Below, piece after piece: positions 1-7,716 of a stretch of DNA of 64,000 nucleotides. Origin of the DNA: JBEIVB01 sp040374085 (GTDB lineage Bacteria > Bacteroidota > Bacteroidia > UBA4408). The notes beneath the pieces are model-generated. The model made no database searches, was not told where the DNA came from, and saw nothing but the letters and a program-made list of their open reading frames with translations. Location of the stretch: assembly GCA_040374085.1 (NCBI GenBank), contig JBEIVB010000002.1, positions 1 through 64,000 on the forward strand. Direction: 5' to 3'. Position 1 is the first letter of the stretch; each line of letters opens with the position of its first letter. Made by a program: the position numbers and the translations under genes.

Positions 1-1122
1 CGGAATGGGCGCAAAGGTTGCCCCCCCGTTGGTGGAATATTGCCATTGATAAATAACACCCGGATCGGGGCTGGTGGCATCAAAGGTGGCGGTTTGCCCC
101 ACACATAAATTTTGATCGGAAGGATTTACCATACTTGCACTTACTTGCGTGCAATTGAAGGTAACCCTCGCCTGTGCCGGTCTTTGGAAGTACTCAATCA
201 CCAAATCAACCGGGCCCCCCAAGCAAATTCCGCTGGGGTTGTTGGTTGCGGTTGTTTGAAAGCTGGCCGAATATTGTTGCTCAACAAAGGAGTTCAGCAA
301 CCAGGTGTTGCCATTGTCAATGCTTACCCGCGCACCATCGTCGGCTTGAATGGTTAGGGTATACCGGCCTGGAGCAAACACCTCTCGGCGCTTAAATCGA
401 ATGCTTACGTTACTGAACCAGTTCTGACCGCATGGAATGCTGGTCTGGTCATATAAGTTAAACGGTATGCCGTTGTTCCCGTAGTTGTTGTCGAAGCTTA
501 GGTTGTTGATGACCACATGCCCCTTGTAATTGTTTGGGTCGTAAAAGTTTTGTGCCGCAACGAGCGCAGGGGTGCTTAAAATACCACCAACGGTTGGAGT
601 CCAAGTGTAAACATGCCCAAACCAATTGTTCAGACCCTGGGCAGTCGTTGCCACGGTGGGTATGGTTACCACCGGTGCGGTAATGGTAATGCCACCGTTG
701 TTGTTGCCGCCGGCAACAAACGGACTCGAGCTGCGCGCCCTTGCAGTGTATCCCGCACCGGGCGCTGCACCTGCGGGAATGCTCACCCGAATGTACGAAT
801 TGGAGATGTTGGCGGTCCAAACGTAGCTGCCGGTCGTCCAAGTGATGTTGTTTGTGCTCCACTCAATGGTGGTGAGCACCGTGCCGGGAAAGGTGCCCCC
901 TGCAGTGGAGAGCTCCATGGTGATGATGCTGCCCGGGTTGAGGTTTTGTAGGTTGTTCAAACGAAAGGTCAAAATTCCTCCGGCACAAACCGATGCGGGA
1001 TTGCTGAAGGGTTCAACTTGGGTAATGTCCACAAACTGCCCGTATCCTGGTTGGCAAAGAGCAATCAAAAGGACCAAGATCCATTTTGTCACCTTCCGGC
1101 TGAGTTTTCTTCTGAGGGGCAT
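1..1122 (-). CDS. Secreted adhesin-like protein with PA14-like region (C-terminal part beyond window)
   Basis: The frame is open from an ATG at 1122 to base 1, so 374 codons are visible and the protein continues beyond the left edge. Residues 1-28 form a signal peptide (basic start, then WILVLLIALC, then QPGYG before QFVD). A Thr/Asn/Gly-rich beta-sandwich region follows. A segment near residues 190-300 resembles a PA14 module (FYDPNNYKGHVV, then GRYTLTIQADDGARVSID). The last visible part (LCVGQTATFDA, YQWQYSTNGGATF) looks like the repeated Ig/PKD-like modules of large Bacteroidota surface proteins. Such proteins are usually exported by the type IX system and end in a sorting domain, which cannot be checked here. 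Role in adhesion or gliding is inference; that it is a secreted multidomain beta protein is well supported. Confidence 0.8.
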   Translation of the reverse strand, partial: MPLRRKLSRKVTKWILVLLIALCQPGYGQFVDITQVEPFSNPASVCAGGILTFRLNNLQNLNPGSIITMELSTAGGTFPGTVLTTIEWSTNNITWTTGSYVWTANISNSYIRVSIPAGAAPGAGYTARARSSSPFVAGGNNNGGITITAPVVTIPTVATTAQGLNNWFGHVYTWTPTVGGILSTPALVAAQNFYDPNNYKGHVVINNLSFDNNYGNNGIPFNLYDQTSIPCGQNWFSNVSIRFKRREVFAPGRYTLTIQADDGARVSIDNGNTWLLNSFVEQQYSASFQTTATNNPSGICLGGPVDLVIEYFQRPAQARVTFNCTQVSASMVNPSDQNLCVGQTATFDATSPDPGVIYQWQYSTNGGATFAPIP

Positions 1123-1241
1123 TTCAGAGATTCTAAGGAGGCATACAATTGGCGTAGAACGGTTTTAGGTGGAACTGCCGGTGCTGCCGCTCAAAGTGTT
1201 TCCACAACAAAATCCGCTTGCATAGCGACTTGTATACTTCC

Positions 1242-1249
1242 CAAAGATA
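1242..1249 (-). promoter_or_regulatory. TAnnTTTG -7 box for the adhesin-like gene
   Basis: Read on the minus strand the site is TATCTTTG, a full match to the Bacteroidota -7 consensus. A TTTG lies 16 bases further upstream (1266-1269 region), slightly closer than the usual 17-23. The transcript would start near 1236 and give a leader of about 110 bases before the ATG at 1122. It is divergent from the trmD box at 1286. Confidence 0.5.
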
Positions 1250-1285
1250 ATCATCGGCCGCAAAACAAAGACCCCGAAATGAAAC

Positions 1286-1293
1286 TAATTTTG
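1286..1293 (+). promoter_or_regulatory. TAnnTTTG -7 box for trmD
   Basis: TAATTTTG matches the consensus exactly and ends only four bases (CACC) before the trmD ATG at 1298. Transcription would begin at or next to the start codon, so the mRNA is probably leaderless or nearly so. No TTG element is seen at the usual distance upstream. Confidence 0.6.
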
Positions 1294-1297
1294 CACC

Positions 1298-1990
1298 ATG
1301 CGCATAGACATCGTAACCATTCTCCCCGAGCTGTTGCAAGGTCCATTCGACCACTCCATTGTGAAGCGTGCTGTACAGAAGGGACTGGTTGAGATTAACC
1401 TCATCAACCTCCGCGATTATTCAACCCAAAAGCAAAAGAGCGTAGACGATTATGCCTATGGTGGGGGAGCGGGAATGGTTATGTGTATAGAGCCCATAGC
1501 CAATTGTTTAGAGGCACTAAAGGGTCAGCGTACATACGACGAGGTGATTTACCTTACTCCCGATGGCGAGCGCCTTAGGCAGCCACTCGTAAATAGGTTG
1601 AGCACCCAGCAGAACCTCATACTCCTATGTGGGCACTACAAAGGCGTGGATGAGCGGGTCCGTCAGCACCTCATTACCATGGAGATTTCTATTGGAGACT
1701 TTGTGCTTAGCGGAGGCGAGTTGGGGGCCGCCGTACTCACCGATGCCCTTGTGCGCTTGTTGCCGGGTGCCATTTCCGATGAAACTTCGGCTTTATCGGA
1801 TTCTTTTCAGGACAATCTGTTGGCTCCGCCGGTGTATACCCGCCCGGCTGTATTTCGGGGTTGGGAAGTTCCGCCCGTATTGCTCAGCGGCGATCCCAAC
1901 AAGGTTGAGGCTTGGCGGACGGAACAATCTTGGGAGCGCACCCGTTCCCGACGCCCCGATCTTTTGGACGATGGCCAACAGAAAAAATAG
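1298..1990 (+). CDS. trmD: tRNA (guanine-N1-)-methyltransferase TrmD
   Basis: A 230-residue protein matching TrmD over its whole length. It methylates N1 of G37 next to the anticodon of tRNAs reading CNN codons, which prevents +1 frameshifting. Recognisable signatures are the start MRIDIVTILPELL, the DDYAYGGGAGMV glycine stretch, LLCGHYKGVDERV and ISIGDFVLSGGELGA, the last two belonging to the trefoil-knot SAM site. The C-terminal RPDLL segment is also typical. rplS follows 63 bases later on the same strand; trmD and rplS are neighbours in most bacteria and are probably co-transcribed. The start is supported by the -7 box only four bases upstream. Confidence 0.97.
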   Translation: MRIDIVTILPELLQGPFDHSIVKRAVQKGLVEINLINLRDYSTQKQKSVDDYAYGGGAGMVMCIEPIANCLEALKGQRTYDEVIYLTPDGERLRQPLVNRLSTQQNLILLCGHYKGVDERVRQHLITMEISIGDFVLSGGELGAAVLTDALVRLLPGAISDETSALSDSFQDNLLAPPVYTRPAVFRGWEVPPVLLSGDPNKVEAWRTEQSWERTRSRRPDLLDDGQQKK

Positions 1991-2053
1991 GCGGCTACGA
2001 GCAGGTTCAAAAAAAAGTCGTAACATTGCGCTCCATTTTAAGAAACCCCCGTC

Positions 2054-2401
2054 ATGGACTTGGTAAAATTTGTAGAGTCTCAATCCATCGAGCAGCGTTC
2101 GCTCCCAACCTTTAAGGCTGGAGATACCGTTACGGTACACTATAAAATCATTGAAGGAACCAAAGAGCGTATCCAGCTCTTTCAGGGCGTTGTGATTCAG
2201 CGCAAAGGAGCGGGTTCAAACGCCACTTTCACCATTCGTAAAATATCCAATGGTGTGGGTGTTGAGCGTGTTATCCCACTCTCTTCTCCCAACATCGATA
2301 AGATTGATGTGAATAAGGTAGGTGTTGTGCGTCGTGCTCGCATTTATTATCTGCGCGGCCTCACCGGCAAGAAAGCACGCATCGCTGAAAAGCGCGATTA
2401 A
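2054..2401 (+). CDS. rplS: 50S ribosomal protein L19
   Basis: A 115-residue protein with the complete L19 pattern: FKAGDTVTVHYKIIEG, RIQLFQGVVIQRKG, the GVGVERVIPLSSPNI segment and the basic tail RRARIYYLRGLTGKKARI. L19 sits at the 30S-50S interface. Length and start (MDLVKFVESQS) agree with the family. It is downstream of trmD, and a rho-independent terminator begins 28 bases after the stop codon, so the transcript unit ends here. Confidence 0.98.
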   Translation: MDLVKFVESQSIEQRSLPTFKAGDTVTVHYKIIEGTKERIQLFQGVVIQRKGAGSNATFTIRKISNGVGVERVIPLSSPNIDKIDVNKVGVVRRARIYYLRGLTGKKARIAEKRD

Positions 2402-2429
2402 CTTCAATTGCCTACATGCAAAACACACA

Positions 2430-2456
2430 CCCGGAGATGCCTCTCCGGGTTTTTTT
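2430..2456 (+). terminator. Rho-independent terminator after rplS
   Basis: An 8-bp GC-rich stem, CCCGGAGA (2430-2437) pairing with TCTCCGGG (2442-2449), has a four-base loop and is followed by seven T residues (2450-2456). It ends the trmD-rplS transcript and lies directly against the stop codon of the convergent MerR gene. Confidence 0.9.
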
Positions 2457-2808
2457 ATGATTTGCCCAGAGCCTCTTTGAGGGCAACCAGTTGTTTGCGT
2501 ACCTCTTTTAGGCGTTGTATCGCCTCAACACGTGTTTGTATGGCGGCGCTTCCCCCGGCTTTTTGTATGGCCTCCCGTGCACCTTGCAGGGTAAACCCAC
2601 GGTCCTTCACCAAATGATGAATGCTCCTCAGCAGCTGTATATCGGCTTGGGTGAATTGCCGAACTCCGCGAGCGGTTTTTCGGGGCCTCAATTCAGGAAA
2701 GGATTTCTCCCAAAACCGAATTAGGCTGGGGCTTACTTCCATTTGGTGGGCCACCTCGGTAATGGAGAAGTAGAGCTTGGGGATTTCGGATTCAGATTCC
2801 AGTTCCAT
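2455..2808 (-). CDS. MerR-family transcriptional regulator
   Basis: A 117-residue DNA-binding protein. Residues 10-80 hold the MerR winged helix-turn-helix: YFSITEVAHQMEVSPSLIRF for the first helices, then WEKSFPELRPRKTARGVRQFT for the wing region and DIQLLRSIHHLVKDRGFTL. The C-terminal 30 residues form a short helix (VEAIQRLKEVRKQLVALKEAL) suited to the antiparallel dimer coiled coil. There are no effector-binding cysteines, so it is a short MerR of the kind common in Bacteroidota; its ligand and targets are unknown. It has its own -7 box overlapping the stop codon of the upstream phosphopantetheinyl transferase gene. Confidence 0.9.
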   Translation of the reverse strand: MELESESEIPKLYFSITEVAHQMEVSPSLIRFWEKSFPELRPRKTARGVRQFTQADIQLLRSIHHLVKDRGFTLQGAREAIQKAGGSAAIQTRVEAIQRLKEVRKQLVALKEALGKS

Positions 2809-2812
2809 AGTG

Positions 2813-2820
2813 CAAACTTA
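2813..2820 (-). promoter_or_regulatory. TAnnTTTG -7 box for the MerR gene
   Basis: TAAGTTTG on the minus strand ends four bases before the MerR ATG at 2808. Its first three bases are the TAA stop codon of the upstream gene, and a TTG lies 16 bases further up (2837-2839). The mRNA would be close to leaderless. Confidence 0.55.
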
Positions 2821-3447
2821 AACGGTGTACACCACCCAATGGCCGTTTATTTTCAAGATTTTTAAATGCTCGAGGTGAACTGCCTCGCCAAGGGTAACAG
2901 ACATGAGCATCTCCTTTGGGTTGGGCAGGTGTATCGAATGACAAGCCAGGTGACGCCCAAACAAGAGTCCATGCTTGTGATAACGCTTAAAAACAGCCTC
3001 CTTGGCTGCCCAAATCAACGCCTGCTCGGCCATGCGGATTTCGTTGTTTTTATTCAGCCAAAGCATTTCGTTCGGATGGAGAAAGCGATGCGCGATGCGG
3101 TCGATTTTATGAAGATCGAACTCAGCATCTATGCCAACGGAATGATGGGGAGAAACATATGCACATGCCATTCTGCTGGTGTGGCTGAAGCTGATGCAGT
3201 GCGTGCCGTCTACCGCCGTGCGTGGGCCTTTTTGCAGTCCTTCCAAAACCCGCAAACCTGGCTCTAGTTCGCGAATTAACAACCTTGATGCAATAAATTG
3301 CCGCACCCTTCCTTCGTGCTTAAAAGCTTGATAAATTGGATGGATGCCCTTTTCTGCTGCTTGATCCAGAAACCAGGCTGTGGTCTCTGAAAGCTCCCAA
3401 GCTCCGAGGGTTCCTACCGGAGTAGGTTGATGCAGGCAAATGGGCAT
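2818..3447 (-). CDS. 4'-phosphopantetheinyl transferase superfamily protein
   Basis: A 209-residue protein of the Sfp/AcpT type, which moves the phosphopantetheine arm from CoA to a serine of a carrier protein. The two diagnostic motifs are present: VGIDAEFD (metal-binding Asp and Glu, near residue 100) and WAAKEAVFK (near residue 145), with FLHPNEMLWL between them. Length fits the single-gene, pseudo-dimeric Sfp type rather than the short AcpS type. Which carrier protein it serves cannot be told from the neighbours. The MerR gene begins ten bases after it on the same strand. Confidence 0.88.
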   Translation of the reverse strand: MPICLHQPTPVGTLGAWELSETTAWFLDQAAEKGIHPIYQAFKHEGRVRQFIASRLLIRELEPGLRVLEGLQKGPRTAVDGTHCISFSHTSRMACAYVSPHHSVGIDAEFDLHKIDRIAHRFLHPNEMLWLNKNNEIRMAEQALIWAAKEAVFKRYHKHGLLFGRHLACHSIHLPNPKEMLMSVTLGEAVHLEHLKILKINGHWVVYTV

Positions 3448-3497
3448 GTGAAGGGTAGTTTAAAACGCTACTTTTACCCAAAATTACATCATTGTTC

Positions 3498-5486
3498 ATG
3501 AAAACCTATACCCTGCTCTTTTTCGCAGCAGCCGTTTCTGCTTCTGCTCAAACTTCCTGGACACCCGAGGCTCTCTTGCAATTGAACCGCATTTCCAATC
3601 CCAGCGTTCATGCAGAGGGCAAAATGCTCCTCTACGATGTCGCCACGGTAGATGTAACACAAAACAAAAGTTATAAAAAAATCTGGAGCTATTCTCCTGC
3701 ATCCAACTCAAGTGTGCCCCTTGGCAATCCAACGTGGAACGAGTGGATGCCGAAACCGGTGGGCAGTACAAAGGCAATTGGTTTTTTGAGCACCCGCGAG
3801 GGAAACCCACAGGTGTACACCATGAACCTCGATGGATCCAATGCCAAAGCCGTCACAGAGGTGGAAAGCGGGGTTTCCGACTTTTGCTTCTCCAAAGACG
3901 GGAAGAAGCTGGCCATCATCACCGATGTAAAAACCGGAAAAGACATTCACGACCGCTACCCAGACCTTCCAAAGACAGAGGGAAGAATTATAGATGATTT
4001 GTTTTATCGGAACTGGGACAGTTGGGATGATTATTCCTCCTCGCACATATGGGCGTTTGATTTAGTCGATGGCAGAGCTGTAAATGGACGCGACGTTATG
4101 AAGGATAAACCATACGACGCACTCAGCTTTGTGTTTTCTCCCGATGGCAATTCCCTCATATATGAAGCAAAGCCGTTTCAAGGGAAGGATCAGGCCCTGA
4201 GCACAAACACCGATTTATTTGTTCTTGAAATCAGCAGTGGAAAGGAAGTAAACCTCACGGCAGGTCGAATGGGATACGATCGGGAAGCCGTTTTCTCTCC
4301 TGACGGAAAAATGCTGGCCTGGACTTCTATGCCAACTCCCGGTTATGAATCCGATAGGGCTGCTTTGATGGTGATGGATTGGCCTGCCTCCAATCCAAGA
4401 GAGATTGCCCCGGAGTGGGAAGAGTCTATAGGCAGTTTGTGCTGGTCATCCGATGGGAAGGTTCTTTTTGGAACTTCTGCTGTGCTGGGAGCCGAGCATG
4501 TAGTAAAAGTCTCCCCCTCGAAAAAATCGGTTCAGGTGGTGACGAAGGGCGATGCCGATTTCGGAACCCCTATGGTTATGAACGACAGGCTCTTTGCCAC
4601 TCGCATGACCATGCTCGAGCCTCTCAATCTGATTGAGGTTTCCAGCTCCAACAGCATCGGAATTCCGCTTACCAACCACAATCAACCTATAATAAGCAAG
4701 CTGTTCTCTGCATCGGTTGAAAAGAACTGGGTTACCACTTCGGATGGAAAGAAGGAACTGGTTTGGGTAATTCTGCCTCCTGGTTTTGATCCGAACAAAA
4801 AGTACCCTGCTTTGCTGTACTGTCAAGGTGGCCCACAGAGCATGGTGAGCCAATTTTTTTCTTATCGCTGGAATTTTCAGGTAATGGCTGCATCGGGGTA
4901 CATCGTGGTGGCGCCCAACCGACGCGGCTTACCCGGATTTGGAAAAGCTTGGAACGATCAAATTGCGGGCGATTGGGGTGGTCAGGCAATGGAAGATTAC
5001 CTCTCTGCAATCGATTCCATATCTAAAAGATCTTATGTAGATAAAAGCAGAATGGGGTGCGTGGGTGCCAGCTACGGCGGGTATTCTGCATATTGGCTGG
5101 CGGGTCATCACCAAGGCAGATTCAAAACGTTTATTGCGCATTGCGGTTTGTTCAATCTCGAAAGTTGGTACACCATGACCGATGAGCAGTTTTTCAATCA
5201 CCACGATATTGGCGAAGGATACTGGGAAAACGGGGGCAAGGCTTTCGCCAAATTCTCACCACACCGCTTTGTACAAAACTGGGACAGCCCCATTTTGGTT
5301 ATTCATGGAGATCGCGATTACCGGGTTCCAATGGCCGAGGGGATGCAGGCTTTTGGAGCAGCCCGATTGCGTAATTTGAAAAGCCGTTTCTTATACCTTC
5401 CCGATGAAGGGCATTGGGTAATGAAGCCCCAAAATGCACTCTTATGGCATAGGGTATTTTACGATTGGCTTAAGGAAACTTTGTAA
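3498..5486 (+). CDS. S9-family prolyl oligopeptidase-like serine peptidase, secreted
   Basis: A 662-residue protein. Residues 1-20 (MKTYTLLFFAAAVSASAQ) are a signal peptide, so it is exported to the periplasm. Residues about 30-400 carry WD40-like/PD40 propeller repeats (FSKDGKKLAIITDV, FSPDGNSLIYEA, FSPDGKMLAWTS). The C-terminal alpha/beta-hydrolase has the nucleophile in GASYGGY (Ser525), the acid in HGDRDYRVP (Asp607) and His639 in DEGHWV. These enzymes cut peptides after Pro, Ala or other small residues; specificity cannot be read here. A TTG two codons upstream (3492) also opens the frame, but ATG 3498 gives the normal signal peptide. The stop codon is nine bases from the stop of the convergent DUF1015 gene. 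Confidence 0.93.
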   Translation: MKTYTLLFFAAAVSASAQTSWTPEALLQLNRISNPSVHAEGKMLLYDVATVDVTQNKSYKKIWSYSPASNSSVPLGNPTWNEWMPKPVGSTKAIGFLSTREGNPQVYTMNLDGSNAKAVTEVESGVSDFCFSKDGKKLAIITDVKTGKDIHDRYPDLPKTEGRIIDDLFYRNWDSWDDYSSSHIWAFDLVDGRAVNGRDVMKDKPYDALSFVFSPDGNSLIYEAKPFQGKDQALSTNTDLFVLEISSGKEVNLTAGRMGYDREAVFSPDGKMLAWTSMPTPGYESDRAALMVMDWPASNPREIAPEWEESIGSLCWSSDGKVLFGTSAVLGAEHVVKVSPSKKSVQVVTKGDADFGTPMVMNDRLFATRMTMLEPLNLIEVSSSNSIGIPLTNHNQPIISKLFSASVEKNWVTTSDGKKELVWVILPPGFDPNKKYPALLYCQGGPQSMVSQFFSYRWNFQVMAASGYIVVAPNRRGLPGFGKAWNDQIAGDWGGQAMEDYLSAIDSISKRSYVDKSRMGCVGASYGGYSAYWLAGHHQGRFKTFIAHCGLFNLESWYTMTDEQFFNHHDIGEGYWENGGKAFAKFSPHRFVQNWDSPILVIHGDRDYRVPMAEGMQAFGAARLRNLKSRFLYLPDEGHWVMKPQNALLWHRVFYDWLKETL

Positions 5487-5495
5487 ACGCGGAGG

Positions 5496-6755
5496 TCAAT
5501 ACCCATGCCGCGCTAAATCGTAAATAACCAAGCCACTCCGAAGTTTGGGTTCAATCCAGGTAGTTTTTGGTGGCATGATGTTTTGCGTATCGGCAATGGT
5601 TTTCAATTGACTCATGGATACCGGAAAAAGGCCAAATGCCGCTGCGTTTTTGCCTCCGTCAACTTGGCGCTTGAGTTCTTCCATTCCTTTTATGCCGGGA
5701 ATAAATGAAACGCGTTTGTCGGTTTTAAGATCCCAAATGTTCAGAATGGGTCCAAGGATATGTTGGGTTAGTAGGTACGCATCCAAGTTGCCAATCGGGT
5801 CCGTTGGTTCCATGGATATTCCTTTTGGTTCCAAGCAATAGAACTGGCCATCTAAGTAAAGAGAGAACTGGTGAATTTTCTTGGGTTTGAACACACCATC
5901 GCCCATTGCATTCACCGTGAATTTTTCAGAAAGCGCAGAAAGGAAATCGTTCGCACTCAACCCATTCAAATCCCGAACCACCCGGTTGAAGTCGAATATC
6001 TTCAGTTGGTTTTCGGGGAAGAAAATACCCATGTAATAATTGAATCCTTCATTGCCGGAATATTTCCCTTTTTTATCTCGGTAGTAATTACCCAGACGAG
6101 CAGAGGAAGCAGATCTGTGATGGCCATCTGCAATATAAACAGCTGGCATAGAAGAAAACATTCGTTGAATAAAATCAACGGCATCTGCATCATCGAGTTT
6201 CCAAAGGGTATGCCGAATGGCATCTTGGGTTGAGAAGTCGTAAACGGGAGTTTCTTCTTTCTGGATCGTTCTAATAAAATCATCCAGATTCTGGTGGGGT
6301 GGATAGGAGAAGCAAACCGGTTCTGCATTAAAGTCGCAAACCTCGAGGTAGCGCTTTAGTTTCTCCTCTTTTTCCGTTAAGGTTTGCTCATGAACGCGAA
6401 TTACTCCATTTTCATAATCGTCGATGCCAATCCGCGCCACGATTCCGGTGAAGGATTCTTGCGAATGGCTTTGCCTGTAAACGTAATATGCAGGTTTTGA
6501 ATCGCTGATGATGGTGTGGTTTTCCTGAAAGCTTTTATACTTTTCTTTAATGATGCGCAGTTGCTCCGGAGCACCTTGCTTCCATTTTTGCCCTTGCTGC
6601 ACATCGGCTTTAATGATTTGCAGAAACGAAAATGGATTTTCTGCAAGTTGCTGTTTCACTTCCGGTTGCGTGTAATGATCAACCGAATGCGTCACCACCA
6701 AATGAACCAGGTGTGGAGCGGGCCTTAAGCCCTTAAAGGGAAGAATGTGTGCCAT
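5496..6755 (-). CDS. DUF1015 family protein
   Basis: A 419-residue soluble protein with the DUF1015 pattern: start AHILPFKGLRPAP, a central VYIADGHHRSASSARL motif, then GIFFPENQLKIFDFNRVV and a C-terminal FPVSMSQLKTIADTQNIMPPKTTWIEPKLRSGL. The biochemical role of the family is not established. In Bacteroidota and Clostridia the gene is very often next to serA, as here, where the dehydrogenase ends eight bases upstream on the same strand; a role linked to serine or pyridoxal-phosphate metabolism is a context inference only. No signal peptide or membrane segment is visible. Confidence 0.9.
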   Translation of the reverse strand: MAHILPFKGLRPAPHLVHLVVTHSVDHYTQPEVKQQLAENPFSFLQIIKADVQQGQKWKQGAPEQLRIIKEKYKSFQENHTIISDSKPAYYVYRQSHSQESFTGIVARIGIDDYENGVIRVHEQTLTEKEEKLKRYLEVCDFNAEPVCFSYPPHQNLDDFIRTIQKEETPVYDFSTQDAIRHTLWKLDDADAVDFIQRMFSSMPAVYIADGHHRSASSARLGNYYRDKKGKYSGNEGFNYYMGIFFPENQLKIFDFNRVVRDLNGLSANDFLSALSEKFTVNAMGDGVFKPKKIHQFSLYLDGQFYCLEPKGISMEPTDPIGNLDAYLLTQHILGPILNIWDLKTDKRVSFIPGIKGMEELKRQVDGGKNAAAFGLFPVSMSQLKTIADTQNIMPPKTTWIEPKLRSGLVIYDLARHGY

Positions 6756-6763
6756 GGTTGCCT

Positions 6764-7714
6764 TTAGGCATTCAATGATGCAACCAAAAGGTTTGCCAAC
6801 TCCAGGCCAATCCGTGCCTGTGCTTCCTCGGTTGCAGCTCCGATGTGCGGCGTTAAGGAAATGTTTGGATGTTTCAAAAGTGCGGGGTTGGGAGTGGGCT
6901 CGTGTTCAAATACATCCAAAGCAGCTCGTGCGATGCTCCCGGTGTCTAAGGCTGCCAAAAGGTCGGTTTCGTTTATCACGCCGCCTCTGGAGGTATTCAC
7001 CAACAATACTCCCTTTTTCATGAGCGCAAATTCCTCCTTGCCCAAGAGCTGGCCTCCCGGTACGTGCACGGTTATTGCATCCGATTGTTTCAACACTTCC
7101 GTTAAAGGTTCTGTTTTGATTAGGACAGAAACCTTACCTGCACCTTGAATGTCGAGGGTTAAGTTGGCATGCTCAACAAATGGATCATAGGCTACTACCC
7201 GCATACCCACACCCAACGCTTTGCAGGCAACCGATTGACCAATGCGACCAAACCCTACAATGCCTAAGGTTTTGCCAGCCAATTCAGACCCTTTGCTGTA
7301 TTTTTTTTTCAGGGCTTCAAAATGGTTTTCTCCTTCCAATGGCATTTTCCTATTGCTGTCGTGCAAATTCCGAACTAGGCAAAATAGAGACGCCATCACC
7401 AGTTCGGCCACAGAGTTGCTGGATGCAGCAGGGGTATTTACCACTTTCTTTCCAATGGAGCGCGCGTAGTCAACATCAATGTTGTCCATTCCCACACCAC
7501 CTCGACCAATGACCTTTAGATGCGGACATGCGTCGAGCAAGTCTTTACGAACTTGGGTTGCACTGCGCACCGTAAGTGCCTCAATCTGGTTCGATTGAAT
7601 GTAATGTGCAAGTTGTTCTTGGGGAACTTTTTCAGTTTGTACCTCAAAGCCTGCCGCCTCCAAGATCTTTTTTCCTCCGGCATCAATGCCGTCATTAGCG
7701 AGTATTTTTCTCAT
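6764..7714 (-). CDS. serA: D-2-hydroxyacid dehydrogenase, SerA-like phosphoglycerate dehydrogenase
   Basis: A 316-residue NAD-dependent dehydrogenase. Substrate domain signatures are LTVRSATQVRKDLLDACP and VIGRGGVGMDNIDVDYA; the Rossmann domain has LGIVGFGRIGQSVA. Catalytic residues follow the family: Arg in VNTSRGGVINE, Glu in DVFEHEPTPNP and His in LTPHIGAATEEAQ. It would oxidise 3-phosphoglycerate to 3-phosphohydroxypyruvate, the first step of serine synthesis. It is the short form without a C-terminal ACT domain, as is usual in this phylum. It sits two bases after the sensor phosphatase gene and eight before DUF1015. serC, a common partner, is not in the window. Confidence 0.9.
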   Translation of the reverse strand: MRKILANDGIDAGGKKILEAAGFEVQTEKVPQEQLAHYIQSNQIEALTVRSATQVRKDLLDACPHLKVIGRGGVGMDNIDVDYARSIGKKVVNTPAASSNSVAELVMASLFCLVRNLHDSNRKMPLEGENHFEALKKKYSKGSELAGKTLGIVGFGRIGQSVACKALGVGMRVVAYDPFVEHANLTLDIQGAGKVSVLIKTEPLTEVLKQSDAITVHVPGGQLLGKEEFALMKKGVLLVNTSRGGVINETDLLAALDTGSIARAALDVFEHEPTPNPALLKHPNISLTPHIGAATEEAQARIGLELANLLVASLNA

Positions 7715-7716
7715 AA

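Noticed and set aside
458..862. 134-codon minus-strand frame inside the left-edge gene
   Set aside because: It is a shadow: its His/Gln/Arg-rich composition is unnatural, and the adhesin-like frame on the same strand reads cleanly from a signal peptide at 1122 to base 1.
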